Part shown: positions 1 to 8,915 of the stretch, piece after piece
How positions within the stretch are numbered: position 1 is the stretch's first letter
Layout: every line of letters begins with the position of its first letter
IMG/VR virus record: IMGVR_UViG_3300033148_007408
Span: 38,656 to 102,655 of that record
DNA from: a virus
Length of the DNA stretch: 64,000 nucleotides
Strand: one strand, 5' to 3'
Made by a program: the position numbers and the translations under genes
The notes under the pieces: generated by a model
The model's database searches: none
What the model was told of the DNA's origin: nothing
The model's input: the letters and a program-made list of their open reading frames with translations, nothing else

Positions 1-1
1 A

Positions 2-3000
2 TATCGAAGTGGAAGTTCATTATCAAGTAACATAAGCACCTACACTCCTGTTGAAATTGCCGATGAAACAATATCAATATCGGGATTGGAGTCTGTCGGG
101 GAAAGATTTATTAACAACAATGCGTCTAGGGCAATTCTAATAGGAACATATCAAAGTGGCGAAGATGGTGTTACGACCAATGGTAGTAATTTATTTACCT
201 CCAATAGTGCGACTTTTACTGCAGATGATGTTGGCAGAGCACTTATTATAGGAGCATCAACAAATACTCCAGTTCAGCAGGTGGAGATATCAACAATAAT
301 AAATAGCCATCAAGTTACTGTAGATGAGAGTATAACACATACTGGGGCCGATAGGGTCTGGGTTATATTGGATTTATCTACTGAAGCCGACAAAACCATT
401 ACACTAGAAAATGATATTATATCTGTTAGTAATATCTATCTGGTTAATCAACTTGGAACAGTTCCATTTTCTTCGCTGGATGGATATTATGATGTAAGTC
501 GTGATTCGTTTAGTGGGAATATAATAACTTTGGGTGCCACTAACCCACTTTCAGTTGGAGAGGCAATAATAGTAAATTATAACTCTGGTAATATTTTTGT
601 TGATTATCAATATCTCAAAGACGAAATGTTAGTATCTTATGAATATGGAAAAAACTCAATAGATTGGAGTATCAGTAATAGTTTAAGCGAGGATGATGAA
701 TATTTTGTGACATATAAATATGGAGCACTGAGAGAGCCACTTTTATTAAACTTTGGCTCTTTAACACAAATACCGGTTTTAACAAACTTCCCATATGATT
801 TTGACCGAGAAGTTTATCGCTCTGTCGTTGGTGGAACTTTACAATCGTTCGTAAAGGGCCCAACCATACCCTCTATGGAAAAATTAGTAGAATCTTTTAC
901 AAATGTTACCCCCACTATAACCGAATATGCTTTTAGTAATTGGGTGCTAGGAAGAGATTACCTAAATCTAAATGTTGCGAAATCAGAAACATCAGCCAAA
1001 TTTGATGTTGGAAAATTCGGAAATGGTGTTAAAATTGAAACAGGGCAAAATATACAAATCTCCGCATTATCGCATTTGAGATTAGAAGAGGGGACTTTGG
1101 AAACTTGGGTTAGACCATCGTGGAAGGGACTAGATAATGATGCCACAATAACCTTTGATTTATACAAAGATGGTTATAGGACGGCGGATAATGTGTTTAT
1201 AGGTTTTGATGCTCAAAATCCTGACGAGATTCCATTTGATTTGTTAGCATCAAGCACCTCTGTTATAGGACAGCCGAAAAATATAGACTCTAGTGTGGGA
1301 TATTTTATATGGTATGATGAGTTTGCCAACCAGTGGAATTTAAGATGGAGAGAGACTAACGATTCAACGCACGATTTTGTCGGAACTATTACCACTAGCG
1401 GGGAATTATTTAATATAGAAAAACCAACGAGCGACGGTTATGATTTAAATGAGATTACTGATTTAATAACCAGTTCTATTAAAATAATAGATTTTTCCGC
1501 CGAAATAGATGGATACGAACCCTCTGGGGATTATTCAAGTGATGGTTTATTATTTTCATCCGGCGACATTCATTATGTTTTAGATATGGCTGGTGCTTCT
1601 GATGCAAATCGATTTTCAATATTCAAAGATGGTGTAGGTTATTTGAACTTTAGAATAATAGACAATAGCAAAGAGTTAGGTAATGATGCTAGAATATGCA
1701 ACATATCCGAGTATGTGGGTGGTTGGAGCGCGGGAAGCTTACATCATGTTGCTGTTTCTTGGAAACTTAATTCATATAATGAAAATGACGAAATGCATCT
1801 TTTTATTGACGGACAAGAATCCCCAAATCTGTTTAAATATGGCGGAAATCCCAGTGCATCAAGCCAATATGATTTTGGTGATGTCGGAGAAGAGATAGTT
1901 GTGTCTATTGCCACCCGACCTACAGTTGGGGGATATGATGGCGTTTCAGAAGCAGGCTCTACTTTATTTAGGTCCGTAGATATAGATTTTGAGTCACGCG
2001 GTGTTTTGGTCGGCGACAACCTATATGTATTAGAAGAAAACGCGGATGGCACAGAAGATTCTTTAGGTGGAATCTATACTATTGTTGGTGTAGGATCAAA
2101 TACACTAAGTTTGAATCGTGCTCTTACTCTTTCATTGGGAAATATAGATTTTAGTGTTAATCCAATCGCACAAGAGGTTGCTACTGCTTTAAACTTGCAA
2201 AAGTTTGGAATATATACGACTGACGCAGATGGAAGCGAAACGGAACTTCAAGGTCTTAATGCTTCGGAACCAGATTATTCAGTGTCTCGTGGAACATACG
2301 ATGCTCATATATTAACAGTAATGGATGGCGTGGATGTTGGTGATGCGATTACTATTAAAACTTTTGGTCTTGTATTTAGAAGATGTAAAGATCAAATATT
2401 TGTATATGAAAATAATGAAAGTCAAATAAGGACAAACTCTCCTTATCCCGCTACATTGGGCGATGTAGATATAACTGCTATATTATTATCTAAAAGGTTG
2501 GTAAGTCAATATAATGATGAATTTACTCTATTGGAAAATGGCTCATTATTCGCATCTTATGGTGGTGATGGGTATGATTCACAATTTAGAGATGGATATG
2601 TGTATGGAGATGGATATGTGTGTCAGCCTAGCAACCAAACTAAGGGCCGTCGGGTGTCTCTTACTTTATCCGGCGACAATATTAACTACGGAGTAAATAA
2701 AGGAAATAGGGCAATTTTAACCGGAGAAACATATAATGGAGATCTGGAAGAGACTTTATATTTTACTGAAAACGGAACAGTTACCACATCCGAATATTGG
2801 TTAAACATCGAATCTGTTCAAATATATGTAATTCCAATAGATTCATCGGAACATGCCGGAACATTAGAAATTAGGGAGTTCAAGCCAATAAATGAATCGG
2901 AAAATAATGGTGATTTTGCCTCAATTGCCAATTATGAAAATGGAATATTCTCACTTGAAATTTTTGGTTCTGGTGGTTTAGATTTCGATCTAACCTCTTG

Positions 3001-4429
3001 TTCTTATGAAATAGACTATCCTACATTTCTTAAGATAAATATAGACACGATTCCCGATACATTATTTTTTGGCAGTGATTTTGAGGAAAATAATGAGTTC
3101 GATGGCACTATGGATGAATTACGTATATTAAATGTTATGTATGGTGATTTAAGAACTGGAGACACTTCGTCCGATGGCAAAAATATTACATCAGATTACA
3201 ATAAGATTGCATCTTTTGTTAAGGACAATAATACTACATTATTGATGCATTTTAATGATTCTGTGGCTGATTCTGCCGACTATGTAGATTCTTTTGATTC
3301 TGGATTTGAGGTGGCGGAGAGTGTAAATAGTTTATTTGGGAATGCCATTAGAGTTTCAGAAGATAAAAAATACGAAATAGGCAATGCAACCAATATATTT
3401 AACAACAACGAAGGAACCATTGAGTTTTGGGTAAGTCCATTGATAGAACCTCAAGAAGATCCGACTCTTCGCTATTATATCGATATTTCCTCATCAGTCG
3501 AAGAAGAGGTTGGGTCCTACACAAAACTTAATCTTATAACATCTAGAAGAATTAAAGAAGTAATTAGTATTTATTTACTGTCGGATATAAAAAACATAGG
3601 AATAGATTATTTCGTTGGAGGAAGTGTTTCTAATGTGGATGGAAAAACAATAACCCTAGGAACGCCACTTCCGTCCCAAAATACAAACGTCAAGGTTAGA
3701 TATGTTCCGTTGGGCGTAAGTGGTGATAGAGTGTCTATATTCAAAAGCAAAGAGGGAGCCATTAACTTCTTTTTGAAAGCAGAAGAAGTAGAACATATGA
3801 TAACCATGCAGGTTGATTGGGACAGAAACACATGGCATCGAGTAATGGTAATGTGGAAAACTAATAATTCAGATAATAATGATCGCATACGACTTTTTGT
3901 AGATGGAACGGAACGAGGAACTATTAAGTATGGAACTGGTTTATTATATGGAACCGGCGTAATATATGGGCAGGCAGAAATAAGACCGGGAGTTAATAGG
4001 TTCGTTGTTAGTGATATAAACCTACTGGACACTTTCTCAAAAATACACATAGGGACAGATTTTTATGGTGTAAATAATGCTATGGCACGGATAGACAATA
4101 TAAGATTCTCAGACGAACAACGACTTTCATCCATTAAAACAGTTGGTTATGATGTGCTGGACACAAACTATAATAGTAATGACAGTTTAGCCAATCCAGT
4201 AGTAAGCGATTTAATAACTACGCTGTTGGTGAACTTCGACAAAGAAATACAAATAATTGATGATTTAGTGACTTTGATGAACTCAAATCGGGGCTTATTT
4301 AGGTTTAAGATTGAAGTAGTGGATAGTTTTGGTAAGATAGGAGATGATGCCGTGCTTAGACAATTGTTGGTTGATTTAATAAATACATTAAAACCTGCTA
4401 ATAGTGAAGCAATTGTAGAGTTCATTTAA
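2..4429 (+). CDS. LamG/concanavalin-like phage structural protein, 5' end outside window
   Basis: The frame is open from base 2, so the gene begins upstream of the window; the first possible start inside is a TTG at 86 with no ribosome site, which I do not believe. About 1,475 residues are visible. At least three LamG/ConA-type beta-sandwich modules can be seen from paired signatures: EGTLETWVRPSW (around codon 331 counted from 86), HHVAVSWK followed by HLFIDGQE (around 551), and EGTIEFWVSP with WHRVMVMWK and RLFVDGTE (1108-1270). Such modules bind glycans or pack on virion surfaces. The C-terminus ends in a short helical stretch and VEFI. Size, composition and the neighbouring gene suggest a tail, baseplate or fibre component. 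That role is inferred; the LamG folds are fairly clear. No membrane segment is seen. Confidence 0.75.
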   Translation, partial: YRSGSSLSSNISTYTPVEIADETISISGLESVGERFINNNASRAILIGTYQSGEDGVTTNGSNLFTSNSATFTADDVGRALIIGASTNTPVQQVEISTIINSHQVTVDESITHTGADRVWVILDLSTEADKTITLENDIISVSNIYLVNQLGTVPFSSLDGYYDVSRDSFSGNIITLGATNPLSVGEAIIVNYNSGNIFVDYQYLKDEMLVSYEYGKNSIDWSISNSLSEDDEYFVTYKYGALREPLLLNFGSLTQIPVLTNFPYDFDREVYRSVVGGTLQSFVKGPTIPSMEKLVESFTNVTPTITEYAFSNWVLGRDYLNLNVAKSETSAKFDVGKFGNGVKIETGQNIQISALSHLRLEEGTLETWVRPSWKGLDNDATITFDLYKDGYRTADNVFIGFDAQNPDEIPFDLLASSTSVIGQPKNIDSSVGYFIWYDEFANQWNLRWRETNDSTHDFVGTITTSGELFNIEKPTSDGYDLNEITDLITSSIKIIDFSAEIDGYEPSGDYSSDGLLFSSGDIHYVLDMAGASDANRFSIFKDGVGYLNFRIIDNSKELGNDARICNISEYVGGWSAGSLHHVAVSWKLNSYNENDEMHLFIDGQESPNLFKYGGNPSASSQYDFGDVGEEIVVSIATRPTVGGYDGVSEAGSTLFRSVDIDFESRGVLVGDNLYVLEENADGTEDSLGGIYTIVGVGSNTLSLNRALTLSLGNIDFSVNPIAQEVATALNLQKFGIYTTDADGSETELQGLNASEPDYSVSRGTYDAHILTVMDGVDVGDAITIKTFGLVFRRCKDQIFVYENNESQIRTNSPYPATLGDVDITAILLSKRLVSQYNDEFTLLENGSLFASYGGDGYDSQFRDGYVYGDGYVCQPSNQTKGRRVSLTLSGDNINYGVNKGNRAILTGETYNGDLEETLYFTENGTVTTSEYWLNIESVQIYVIPIDSSEHAGTLEIREFKPINESENNGDFASIANYENGIFSLEIFGSGGLDFDLTSCSYEIDYPTFLKINIDTIPDTLFFGSDFEENNEFDGTMDELRILNVMYGDLRTGDTSSDGKNITSDYNKIASFVKDNNTTLLMHFNDSVADSADYVDSFDSGFEVAESVNSLFGNAIRVSEDKKYEIGNATNIFNNNEGTIEFWVSPLIEPQEDPTLRYYIDISSSVEEEVGSYTKLNLITSRRIKEVISIYLLSDIKNIGIDYFVGGSVSNVDGKTITLGTPLPSQNTNVKVRYVPLGVSGDRVSIFKSKEGAINFFLKAEEVEHMITMQVDWDRNTWHRVMVMWKTNNSDNNDRIRLFVDGTERGTIKYGTGLLYGTGVIYGQAEIRPGVNRFVVSDINLLDTFSKIHIGTDFYGVNNAMARIDNIRFSDEQRLSSIKTVGYDVLDTNYNSNDSLANPVVSDLITTLLVNFDKEIQIIDDLVTLMNSNRGLFRFKIEVVDSFGKIGDDAVLRQLLVDLINTLKPANSEAIVEFI

Positions 4430-4468
4430 ACGTATTATATATAACTTTTCTTGTCTTGTCATACATGG

Positions 4469-4478
4469 TATAATATAA
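4469..4478 (+). promoter_or_regulatory. Promoter-like TATAATATAA element
   Basis: TATAATATAA lies 58 bases before the 4527 start. The same core (TRTAATATAA) stands before 8751, 24044, 63638 and, reversed, before the gene ending at 62495. The start of the next gene has the ribosome site GGAG 8-11 bases before its ATG. The -35 region (CTTGTCTTGTC) is not a canonical TTGACA. Calling it a promoter is inference from position and recurrence. Confidence 0.6.
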
Positions 4479-4526
4479 CGCCATTTCTTAAAAAAACAAG
4501 TAAAAAGCGACATAGGAGATAAAAAA

Positions 4527-6332
4527 ATGAGTCATATGATTTATTCACGAAATAATTTCTTCGACGGCCAAGAAATATTCGAGGAAGAGATGGATTTGGA
4601 GCAAAATGCTTGGCACGGTACTTTAGCCGGCAATGTGGATTTTATTTCTGGCAGCGGCGTAGAGAAAGAATATTCCACGCAAAGAGTTTTATTTGACACT
4701 GATTCGGCTCCTGCATCTGTTCAAACATTAATAAGTACGCAAAACTTTGATGGAGAGCCCTTGTATGAAACTGATTCATTCGGCAGCACTGTGTTTTTAC
4801 AGCCATCGGATTCGACTCAAGGAAATCAGATGGAAATAGAAATAAGCGGATCTTCTTTAGATGGGACGCCCCTTCTCAAAGTTTATTTATTCGGTACAAT
4901 TTTTGATGGGGAGTTTAAAGAAGAGGTAATGATATTTGATTCAAATTCCAGTCATATCACTCAAAATTATTTTACTACTGTTGTTGCTATTATGACTCAA
5001 GATTTTAGAGGAAATCAAAATACTCTTGTGGACGGAGTGGCAAGTAGAAATAACGGAGGCAGGCTTAAGATCTTGGAAGCATTACCTATGGCCGTTGCTT
5101 ATGATTCTATAATGGTTCAACAGGCACGAGAACCCAACCAAGACTATGTAGATTTCAAGCCGGCTACCCTATTTAAAACTTTGGATATTTTGCTGGATGA
5201 AATTGCGGCAGAGGGAGGAAAGGACAAAGACGATCTGGAAATAAACATGACATCCACTGACACACGAAAGCTTGAATCAGAACAAACGGGTGTAATTATA
5301 GGGCAGAAGTTTAAAGCGACAACCAATAATATACAAAAAATAACTATATTGCTTGCCGTAGAGGAAAGAACATTAGTACCAGAGTCCGTAAAGTATGATT
5401 GGTCTGGAGATATAGTTGTTGGAATAAGAGCGTTACAGACTACTACATCCTGTCCTACCGATATAATACCAAACTCTCAAATTGAATTCGACCCAGAGCC
5501 ATCCTCAATAGCGGAAGTATCATTCAGTAAAGCAGAGTTAGAAGATCTTGGTGTGGTACTTACAGACACGGCACAAGAGGTTGATTTTGTATTCACTCAA
5601 TCTTTATTGGCAAACCCAAATCTATCGCCAAGTATTATTCCGAGTTCTTATTATGTTTTAACCATTAGACGATCAGGAAATGTTAGAACTGGAAATATAA
5701 TACTACAAGAGGCGGCGAATACTACTGCGGACCCAACTGAAACTGATGAAATGATGATGACCGTATTCTCACAAAATAAATGGACTGATATTCCGGAAAA
5801 TGATTTGTGGTTTCAGATTCACACAGATGCCGTTAGAATTGTTGACGGCACAGCAATAGACACGGGAGTTGCCATTACCTCACCCAAAGTTAAAGAAAAT
5901 ACAAGCACCGGCCTTAACGAGCCATATGTTGAGGGACATCATAGTTTTATTAACGTTTCGGATAATGATTACAATTATATCATAGTTCAGAAGTCTAACG
6001 AATTTACCGATACGGTTAGTCACCCCTCTACTGGAAACTTGGTATTTTCGAGAATTAATGATGCTCCAGAAATTGCAGTGGTGGCGGAGTCTACTTTAAC
6101 TACCTTGATTTCTGCTGGCAATAAACCCATAGTTCTCGCTGCGGTTCAAGACACAAATCCGGTAAGTAATGAAACTATAACTGGATATACTTTATTTCCG
6201 GGGCTTGCGGGAACGAATACTTTTACGTTTATTGCTCCTTCTTCTGACATTACAGTAAATAATTTAGTTGGGTCTATTTTGGTGCCTAATACCGATGAGC
6301 CTGACCTAAAGCAGACTCATACGGCGATATAA
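4527..6332 (+). CDS. Putative phage tail/virion structural protein, upstream part of a frame-broken gene
   Basis: ATG at 4527 has a good ribosome site (AGGAG). The 601-residue product is rich in Thr, Ser, Asn and Asp with short beta-strand-like stretches, and follows the LamG gene in the same direction. Its N-terminus (MSHMIYSRNNFFDGQ) resembles phage tail proteins that begin with an R-x-x-F-F-D-G-Q-type segment; I cannot name the family with certainty. No catalytic motif is visible. The frame ends at 6332 with an abrupt tail, while coding-like sequence continues at once in the -1 frame to 7312. One extra A in the AAA at 6308-6310 would join the two into a single protein of about 928 residues. 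I treat 4527-7312 as one gene with a break. Confidence 0.65.
   Translation: MSHMIYSRNNFFDGQEIFEEEMDLEQNAWHGTLAGNVDFISGSGVEKEYSTQRVLFDTDSAPASVQTLISTQNFDGEPLYETDSFGSTVFLQPSDSTQGNQMEIEISGSSLDGTPLLKVYLFGTIFDGEFKEEVMIFDSNSSHITQNYFTTVVAIMTQDFRGNQNTLVDGVASRNNGGRLKILEALPMAVAYDSIMVQQAREPNQDYVDFKPATLFKTLDILLDEIAAEGGKDKDDLEINMTSTDTRKLESEQTGVIIGQKFKATTNNIQKITILLAVEERTLVPESVKYDWSGDIVVGIRALQTTTSCPTDIIPNSQIEFDPEPSSIAEVSFSKAELEDLGVVLTDTAQEVDFVFTQSLLANPNLSPSIIPSSYYVLTIRRSGNVRTGNIILQEAANTTADPTETDEMMMTVFSQNKWTDIPENDLWFQIHTDAVRIVDGTAIDTGVAITSPKVKENTSTGLNEPYVEGHHSFINVSDNDYNYIIVQKSNEFTDTVSHPSTGNLVFSRINDAPEIAVVAESTLTTLISAGNKPIVLAAVQDTNPVSNETITGYTLFPGLAGTNTFTFIAPSSDITVNNLVGSILVPNTDEPDLKQTHTAI
6308..6310 (+). other. 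Frame break (-1) joining the 4527 and 6374 frames
   Basis: Frame 4527 reads ...DEPDLK up to here. Moving to the -1 frame gives ADSYGDINRSGEIDADD, containing a textbook EF-hand loop (D-x-N-x-S-G-x-I-D-x-x-D). That loop is encoded upstream of any usable start of the second ORF, so the two parts belong together. One missing A in the AAA run explains it. The local sequence (C CTA AAG) is a poor ribosomal slippery site. It may be an assembly error, a real mutation or recoding. Confidence 0.65.
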
Positions 6333-6373
6333 ACCGCTCTGGAGAAATCGATGCCGACGACGTAACTCGATGT

Positions 6374-7312
6374 TTGGAAATCGGAGATATTGTTGCCGGA
6401 GATGGATATTCTGAAGATCTGGCCACCGGTTCTTTGGGTTCTGATAATCAACTGGCCGGCCTACTAGCTGGCAACGTAACAATGGTTGAAATCATCAGAG
6501 CAGACGTATTGGATGTTGGGCTTGTAACAACAGCATCAGCGGCAGCGATACAACAACACATTTCTTTAGGGACGGCGTTTGCTGCGGGAACTACATTTAC
6601 GCGAGTAATGCTGACAGTGGAAAGCGTCATCAATCCACTTACAACAAGCCCAGATATAGAGGGTGGTGATACTGCGTTCAACACAGTTCCGTTTTCAGAT
6701 ATACCTTTCCGGATAGATTTCATTCCGCTGTGGTCCGAAAGTAATATCGCGGTAACGGATTTGAGACGATTTGTACCGAAAACACTTACTGAGATTGCCA
6801 CTACCGATATTACAGGAACAACAAAAAGCGGAGGAAAGAACATTGCGCTCGTTCCGGATGATCTAATTTTGACAGGTGATTTATTGGACGAAGATAGCAA
6901 TCCGAAGAAGATAGATTTAGAGACAACGAATATTACGATTACTTTGCCTGAAGGTGATACGATTGGAGAAATTGATATTTTCAACAACTACATAAAAAAC
7001 ATTATGTATTTTTCAGATGGTACGTTGGTTAGTTCGAGTGCTCTTACAGACGAGCAGATTCGTATAGACGCTGCGATACAAAGTTTATATAAATCGGATG
7101 GATATTCTGATCAAGTCGAGAATATCGCCGTTTTATATACTTCGTCATCGGGGATATTGCGTATTAATGCAACAAGTGTGCAGAATGTAGTTACGAGCGC
7201 CGAACAGAAAACGAGAATAGTGCTTTCCGTATCCCTCAAAAAAGCAGGATTTAGAAACGCCGAAGTTGATATTTCTGCCACTGATGTTGACGAATTGCTG
7301 ATTCCGCTGTAA
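6374..7312 (+). CDS. Downstream part of the frame-broken structural protein, with dockerin/EF-hand-like module
   Basis: The frame is open from 6305; the earliest conventional start is a TTG at 6374 with no ribosome site. The segment before it encodes an EF-hand-type calcium loop (DINRSGEIDADD, 6326-6361), so true coding starts earlier and this is best read as the continuation of the 4527 gene. After the loop comes a second, degenerate dockerin-like half (AAAIQQHISLG, around 6540-6575), then a beta-rich region and a C-terminus ending in ATDVDELLIPL. Dockerin-like pairs usually bind calcium and mediate protein-protein docking. Here it could join virion parts, which is inference. A strong terminator follows at 7344. 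Confidence 0.6.
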   Translation: MEIGDIVAGDGYSEDLATGSLGSDNQLAGLLAGNVTMVEIIRADVLDVGLVTTASAAAIQQHISLGTAFAAGTTFTRVMLTVESVINPLTTSPDIEGGDTAFNTVPFSDIPFRIDFIPLWSESNIAVTDLRRFVPKTLTEIATTDITGTTKSGGKNIALVPDDLILTGDLLDEDSNPKKIDLETTNITITLPEGDTIGEIDIFNNYIKNIMYFSDGTLVSSSALTDEQIRIDAAIQSLYKSDGYSDQVENIAVLYTSSSGILRINATSVQNVVTSAEQKTRIVLSVSLKKAGFRNAEVDISATDVDELLIPL

Positions 7313-7343
7313 AAAAGCACAATTAAAATAATAGGTTAGGATT

Positions 7344-7387
7344 AAAAGCCTCTGTTGAAAAAAAGTCAAAAAAACAGAGGCTTTTTT
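7344..7387 (+). terminator. Rho-independent terminator after the structural genes
   Basis: The 13-base arm AAAAGCCTCTGTT (7344-7356) is the exact reverse complement of AACAGAGGCTTTT (7373-7385), with a 16-base A-rich loop and a run of six T (7382-7387). It closes the structural unit before the GIY-YIG gene. Confidence 0.9.
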
Positions 7388-7392
7388 GCGTC

Positions 7393-7420
7393 AATCTATC
7401 AATAATCCGGATATAGTATA
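7393..7420 (+). promoter_or_regulatory. Conserved AATCTATCAATA upstream element, copy 1
   Basis: AATCTATCAATAATCCGG followed by ATATAGTATA lies just before the ribosome site (GAGGAG) of the GIY-YIG gene. Nearly the same block is at 20263-20290, and a variant is at 30914-30950. Because it touches the ribosome site, it may be an operator or a phage-type promoter with a very short leader. Confidence 0.55.
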
Positions 7421-7432
7421 GAGGAGACAAAA

Positions 7433-8704
7433 ATGGAAAAAACTGGAATAATTTACATGGCAACAAACAAAATAAGCGGAAAATCTTATATTGGGCAAAC
7501 CATAAGGGCGTTGAAAAAAAGAATTCGGGAACATTTTTATGACTCGAATATAATAAAAAAAGATGGCTCTTTCAAACATACTTTTAAGTTTGCTAATGCT
7601 CTCCGAAAATATCAAGAGGGCGATTGGAAGTGGAAGATACTACTTGACGACATTCCCCAAAAATATCTTGCAACCAAAGAGGAGTGGTCTGTCGCCAAAC
7701 ATGACACTTTTCATAATGGTTATAATTCTACTAAGGGTGGAGAAGACTGTCCAATGAGATACGAAGAATCTAGAAGAAAATTATCTGAGTCCAAAATGGG
7801 AACAAAACGACCTGATTTATCTGAGAGGAACAAACGAGTTAAATATTTCGGAGAAAAGAATCCCAAATCTAAACTGAATTGGGAAAAAGTAAAAGAAATT
7901 AGAGACAAATACTTATCGGGCAAGTTCACATCTGTTAAATTAGGCAAAGAATATGGGGTGGCACCAAATACTATTTTGGGCATCATTGAAAACAAATCGT
8001 GGAAGAATGATGATTATAATGTCGATTTTGATAAGATTCGAGAAATTAAAAGAAGAAATCTTAGCGGCAAGGGAGGAAACAACTATGGCGCTAGATTAAG
8101 TTGGGATAGGGTCGAAAAGATTAGGAGTAAATATTTATCGGGCAATTTTTCATTAAGCAAATTGGCAACTAAATATGAGGTAAGCAAAGATGTTATAAGT
8201 CGCATCGTAAATAATAAATTTTGGATTGATCCATTATACAAAGCGGATAGTAATGTTATAAAAGAGATAGGGAAAAAGAACAGAAAAAAAGAAATGAGCG
8301 GTGAAAACAGCCCACTTGCTAAATTAACTTGGGGTCAAACTAGGGAAATTAGAGAAAAATATTTATCGGGTGGTTTAACATCTGCTAAACTCGCCAACCA
8401 ATATAATGTAAGCCCATCTACTGTTTTGCGTGTAATAAATAATAAAGCATGGGAAGATCCGTTATGTAGTATAAACGGCGATGTGGCAAAAAAGATTGGA
8501 AAAGAAAACGAAAAAATGAAGAAAATAAGCGGAGAAGATAACCCACATGCTAAATTAACATGGGATATTGTGAGAGAAATAAGAAGCAAGTATTCATTCG
8601 GCAAATTTTCTTATGATGATTTGTCTAAAGAATATCACGTATCAAAACCACACATTGGTCGTATTATTAATAACGAAAATTGGAAAATACCACCAAAAAA
8701 ATAA
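7433..8704 (+). CDS. GIY-YIG homing endonuclease with four DNA-binding repeats
   Basis: Residues 5-25 carry the GIY-YIG signature (G-I-I-Y ... S-Y-I-G-Q-T), followed by the conserved Arg/Glu-containing helix (IREH). This is a nicking or cutting nuclease of the phage homing type. From about residue 143 there are four similar units of some 75 residues (near 143, 216, 291 and 370), each with W-x-x-V/T-x-x-I-R-x-K-Y-x-x-G, an L-x-x-x-Y-x-V-S helix-turn-helix and a terminal N-N-K-x-W. They are NUMOD/HTH-like and probably read the target DNA. ATG 7433 has GAGGAG upstream. It stands alone between a terminator and a new promoter, as free-standing homing genes often do. The repeat number is unusually high. 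Confidence 0.9.
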   Translation: MEKTGIIYMATNKISGKSYIGQTIRALKKRIREHFYDSNIIKKDGSFKHTFKFANALRKYQEGDWKWKILLDDIPQKYLATKEEWSVAKHDTFHNGYNSTKGGEDCPMRYEESRRKLSESKMGTKRPDLSERNKRVKYFGEKNPKSKLNWEKVKEIRDKYLSGKFTSVKLGKEYGVAPNTILGIIENKSWKNDDYNVDFDKIREIKRRNLSGKGGNNYGARLSWDRVEKIRSKYLSGNFSLSKLATKYEVSKDVISRIVNNKFWIDPLYKADSNVIKEIGKKNRKKEMSGENSPLAKLTWGQTREIREKYLSGGLTSAKLANQYNVSPSTVLRVINNKAWEDPLCSINGDVAKKIGKENEKMKKISGEDNPHAKLTWDIVREIRSKYSFGKFSYDDLSKEYHVSKPHIGRIINNENWKIPPKK

Positions 8705-8725
8705 GCGGAAACCCATAATAAACTG

Positions 8726-8735
8726 TATAATATAA
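8726..8735 (+). promoter_or_regulatory. Promoter-like TATAATATAA element before the glycosyltransferase operon
   Basis: TATAATATAA lies 25 bases before the ATG at 8751, with GGAGGT between. It is the same motif as at 4469, 24021 and 63593. It probably starts the transcript covering the small regulator-like gene and the glycosyltransferases to about 20.2 kb. Confidence 0.6.
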
Positions 8736-8750
8736 ACAAGGAGGTCTAAA

Positions 8751-8915
8751 ATGGCTAGAAAGAAGTATGATTATAAAATTCTTATCGTGAACTTTAAGAA
8801 ACAACACTATGACCTGTACGATTGGTTGAAAAAGTATTGTGATGACAACGGACTTACTATTTCTCATTTAGTGCGGGAAATAATAAGAGATTTCAAGGAT
8901 TCTAAGGGTGGATGA
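8751..8915 (+). CDS. Small ribbon-helix-helix-like protein
   Basis: A 54-residue ORF with a strong ribosome site (AAGGAGG). It has one beta strand (KILIVNF) followed by two helices (HYDLYDWLKKYCDDNG and SHLVREIIRDF), the layout of Arc/MetJ-type ribbon-helix-helix DNA-binding proteins. It resembles the 60-residue product at 20304 in size, layout and position, so the two are probably paralogues. Its end overlaps the GTG start of the next gene (8908) by eight bases, which puts it first in the glycosyltransferase operon. It may regulate the nearby conserved upstream elements, but no target is proven. Confidence 0.65.
   Translation: MARKKYDYKILIVNFKKQHYDLYDWLKKYCDDNGLTISHLVREIIRDFKDSKGG

Noticed and set aside
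3607-4050. Reverse ORF of 147 codons inside the LamG gene
   Set aside because: Antisense shadow of a domain with clear LamG signatures; no promoter or ribosome site.
6303-6312. Programmed -1 slippery site at the structural gene break
   Set aside because: The local heptamer C CTA AAG does not allow good re-pairing in the P site; a missing base is simpler.
6448-6987. Reverse ORF of 179 codons
   Set aside because: Low-complexity Val/Ser-rich shadow of the structural frame on the other strand.
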